From contig JAWXBJ010000193.1 of the NCBI GenBank assembly GCA_034439955.1, positions 1 to 6,772 on the forward strand: a DNA stretch of 6,772 bases. Direction: 5' to 3'. A program made the translations under genes and the position numbers. This document shows, piece after piece, positions 6,185 through 6,772 of the stretch (within the stretch, counting starts at the first letter, position 1; every line of letters starts with the position of its first letter). This DNA is from UBA7672 sp034439955 (GTDB lineage Bacteria > Pseudomonadota > Alphaproteobacteria > Caulobacterales > Hyphomonadaceae). The notes beneath the pieces are model-generated. The model was not told the origin of the DNA. It was given only the letters and a program-made list of their open reading frames with translations, and did not search any database.

Positions 6185-6200
6185 TGGCATAGCCCTTGCT
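6185..6200 (+). promoter_or_regulatory. Sigma-54 (-24/-12) promoter of second thioredoxin-like gene
   Basis: TGGCATAGCCCTTGCT matches TGGCACG-N4-TTGCW except at the two less conserved positions after TGGCA. The invariant GG (6186-6187) and GC (6198-6199) have the correct 12-bp offset. The predicted start is about 6211, giving a leader of about 100 nt before the ATG at 6311. No open frame with a ribosome site is visible in that leader. The nearby NtrC-type regulator is the obvious candidate activator. Confidence 0.75.
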
Positions 6201-6297
6201 CACCTTTCTCTCGGGCCGCCAGTACGAAAGCAGAGGCGCCTGACACAGTTCGATCCAACTCGGACTCTGGGTTCCTCCCATAGTGCCGGTGACCATC

Positions 6298-6304
6298 AAG
6301 GAGG
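6298..6304 (+). promoter_or_regulatory. Strong ribosome binding site for the gene at 6311
   Basis: AAGGAGG, the full Shine-Dalgarno core, ends 6 nt before the ATG at 6311. It fixes the start of the partial gene. Confidence 0.85.
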
Positions 6305-6310
6305 GCAGTT

Positions 6311-6772
6311 ATGCAAATACAGGGATACATCCGACCAGTGAACGCCGCAGTCAATCTGCTTCTCATTTCGCTCATTGCCCTGTTTGCAGTGGGCGGGACG
6401 CTGCAGTACAGAGTCGCGTCCGCTCGCTCGTCCGCTGCGCCGACCAGTCGGCAGCAGGCCGCCATCGCTACATATGTGGTTGGAGACTTCGTGGGCCCAG
6501 AATTCGGCGAGCCGTCCGGTGACGGCCGCGAGACGCTTGTCGTTGCGCTAAAGAAGGGCTGCACTCAGTGTCTCAAGAGCATGGAGGCGCTTAAACAGTT
6601 AGCGATCGACCTGAAACCGCTTAGCGAGCTTGTGGTGGTTTCTCCGGACACAGCGGCAGTCACGGGCAGTTTTCTCAAAGAGCATGGGCTATCAGCCGAT
6701 CGTGTCTTGTCATCGGTTCGGACCTCAGACTTTAGACTATCGGTTACACCAACGCTGATTCACCTCGATGCC
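6311..6772 (+). CDS. Membrane-anchored thioredoxin-like protein with CTQC motif (partial, runs off window)
   Basis: 154 codons are open from ATG 6311 to the last base of the window; the C-terminus is missing. There is one N-terminal hydrophobic segment (about residues 11-33, NLLLISLIALFAVGG), then a linker and a thioredoxin-like domain. VGDF (57-60) resembles the entry motif of redoxin/TlpA proteins. LVVALKKGCTQC holds a CXXC pair, Cys84 and Cys87. SVTPTLIHLD (144-153) is the cis-proline loop with Pro147. The architecture matches the protein at 202-798, but overall sequence similarity looks low and the redox motif is different (CTQC against CGWC). It is predicted to face the periplasm and carry out thiol-disulfide chemistry with an unknown partner. 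The start is supported by AAGGAGG, and a sigma-54 promoter lies 110 bp upstream. Missing downstream genes may tell what it serves. Confidence 0.85.
   Translation, partial: MQIQGYIRPVNAAVNLLLISLIALFAVGGTLQYRVASARSSAAPTSRQQAAIATYVVGDFVGPEFGEPSGDGRETLVVALKKGCTQCLKSMEALKQLAIDLKPLSELVVVSPDTAAVTGSFLKEHGLSADRVLSSVRTSDFRLSVTPTLIHLDA

Noticed and set aside
6066..6299. Minus-strand open frame as a small hypothetical gene
   Set aside because: No ribosome site or recognisable domain; it overlaps the promoter and upstream region of the plus-strand gene and the transposase remnant in another frame.
6034..6564. Minus-strand open frame of 176 codons
   Set aside because: It overlaps the partial thioredoxin-like gene, the sigma-54 promoter and the transposase remnant, shows no domain, and has the composition of an antisense shadow.
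1..6772. tRNA, rRNA, CRISPR array or riboswitch
   Set aside because: No cloverleaf, conserved rRNA segment, regular repeat-spacer array or recognisable riboswitch core was seen on either strand by eye.

Overview
The window is GC-rich, gene-dense bacterial DNA with overlapping start/stop codons, an NtrC-type two-component pair, and an ABC-2 transporter beside membrane-anchored thioredoxin-fold proteins. This mix resembles Acidobacteriota (for example Vicinamibacteria-like genomes) or a similar Gram-negative soil lineage. That assignment is inference from gene style, not from a marker gene.

Layout. Positions 1-201 hold regulatory sequence: a near-consensus sigma-54 (-24/-12) element at 162-177, then a ribosome binding site. 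They lead into a membrane-anchored thioredoxin-like protein with a CGWC active site (202-798, +). After a 113-bp gap holding a weaker sigma-54-like element (877-892) come an ABC ATPase (912-1652, +) and, overlapping it by 4 bp, an ABC-2 type permease (1649-3124, +). The permease converges with, and shares stop-codon bases with, a two-component operon on the minus strand: histidine kinase (5849-4506), then sigma-54-dependent response regulator (4506-3121), overlapping by 1 bp. Upstream of the kinase is a short, frameshifted and truncated IS481-like transposase remnant (about 6112-5850, -). Beyond it, on the plus strand, a clear sigma-54 promoter (6185-6200) and a strong Shine-Dalgarno precede a second membrane-anchored thioredoxin-like protein with a CTQC motif (6311 to the window end, partial).

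How it may work together (inference). The kinase/NtrC pair sits between genes that carry sigma-54 elements: one strong element before each thioredoxin-like gene and a weaker one before the ABC operon. The simplest model is a local regulon in which the regulator switches on two extracytoplasmic thiol-redox proteins and an ABC-2 transporter. All three elements have a CCCAC block 93-94 bp upstream of the predicted transcription start, a possible shared activator site. The ABC ATPase is unusual: it keeps Walker A but has substitutions at the Q-loop, signature, catalytic Glu and H-loop positions. The substrate and the inducing signal cannot be read from the sequence.
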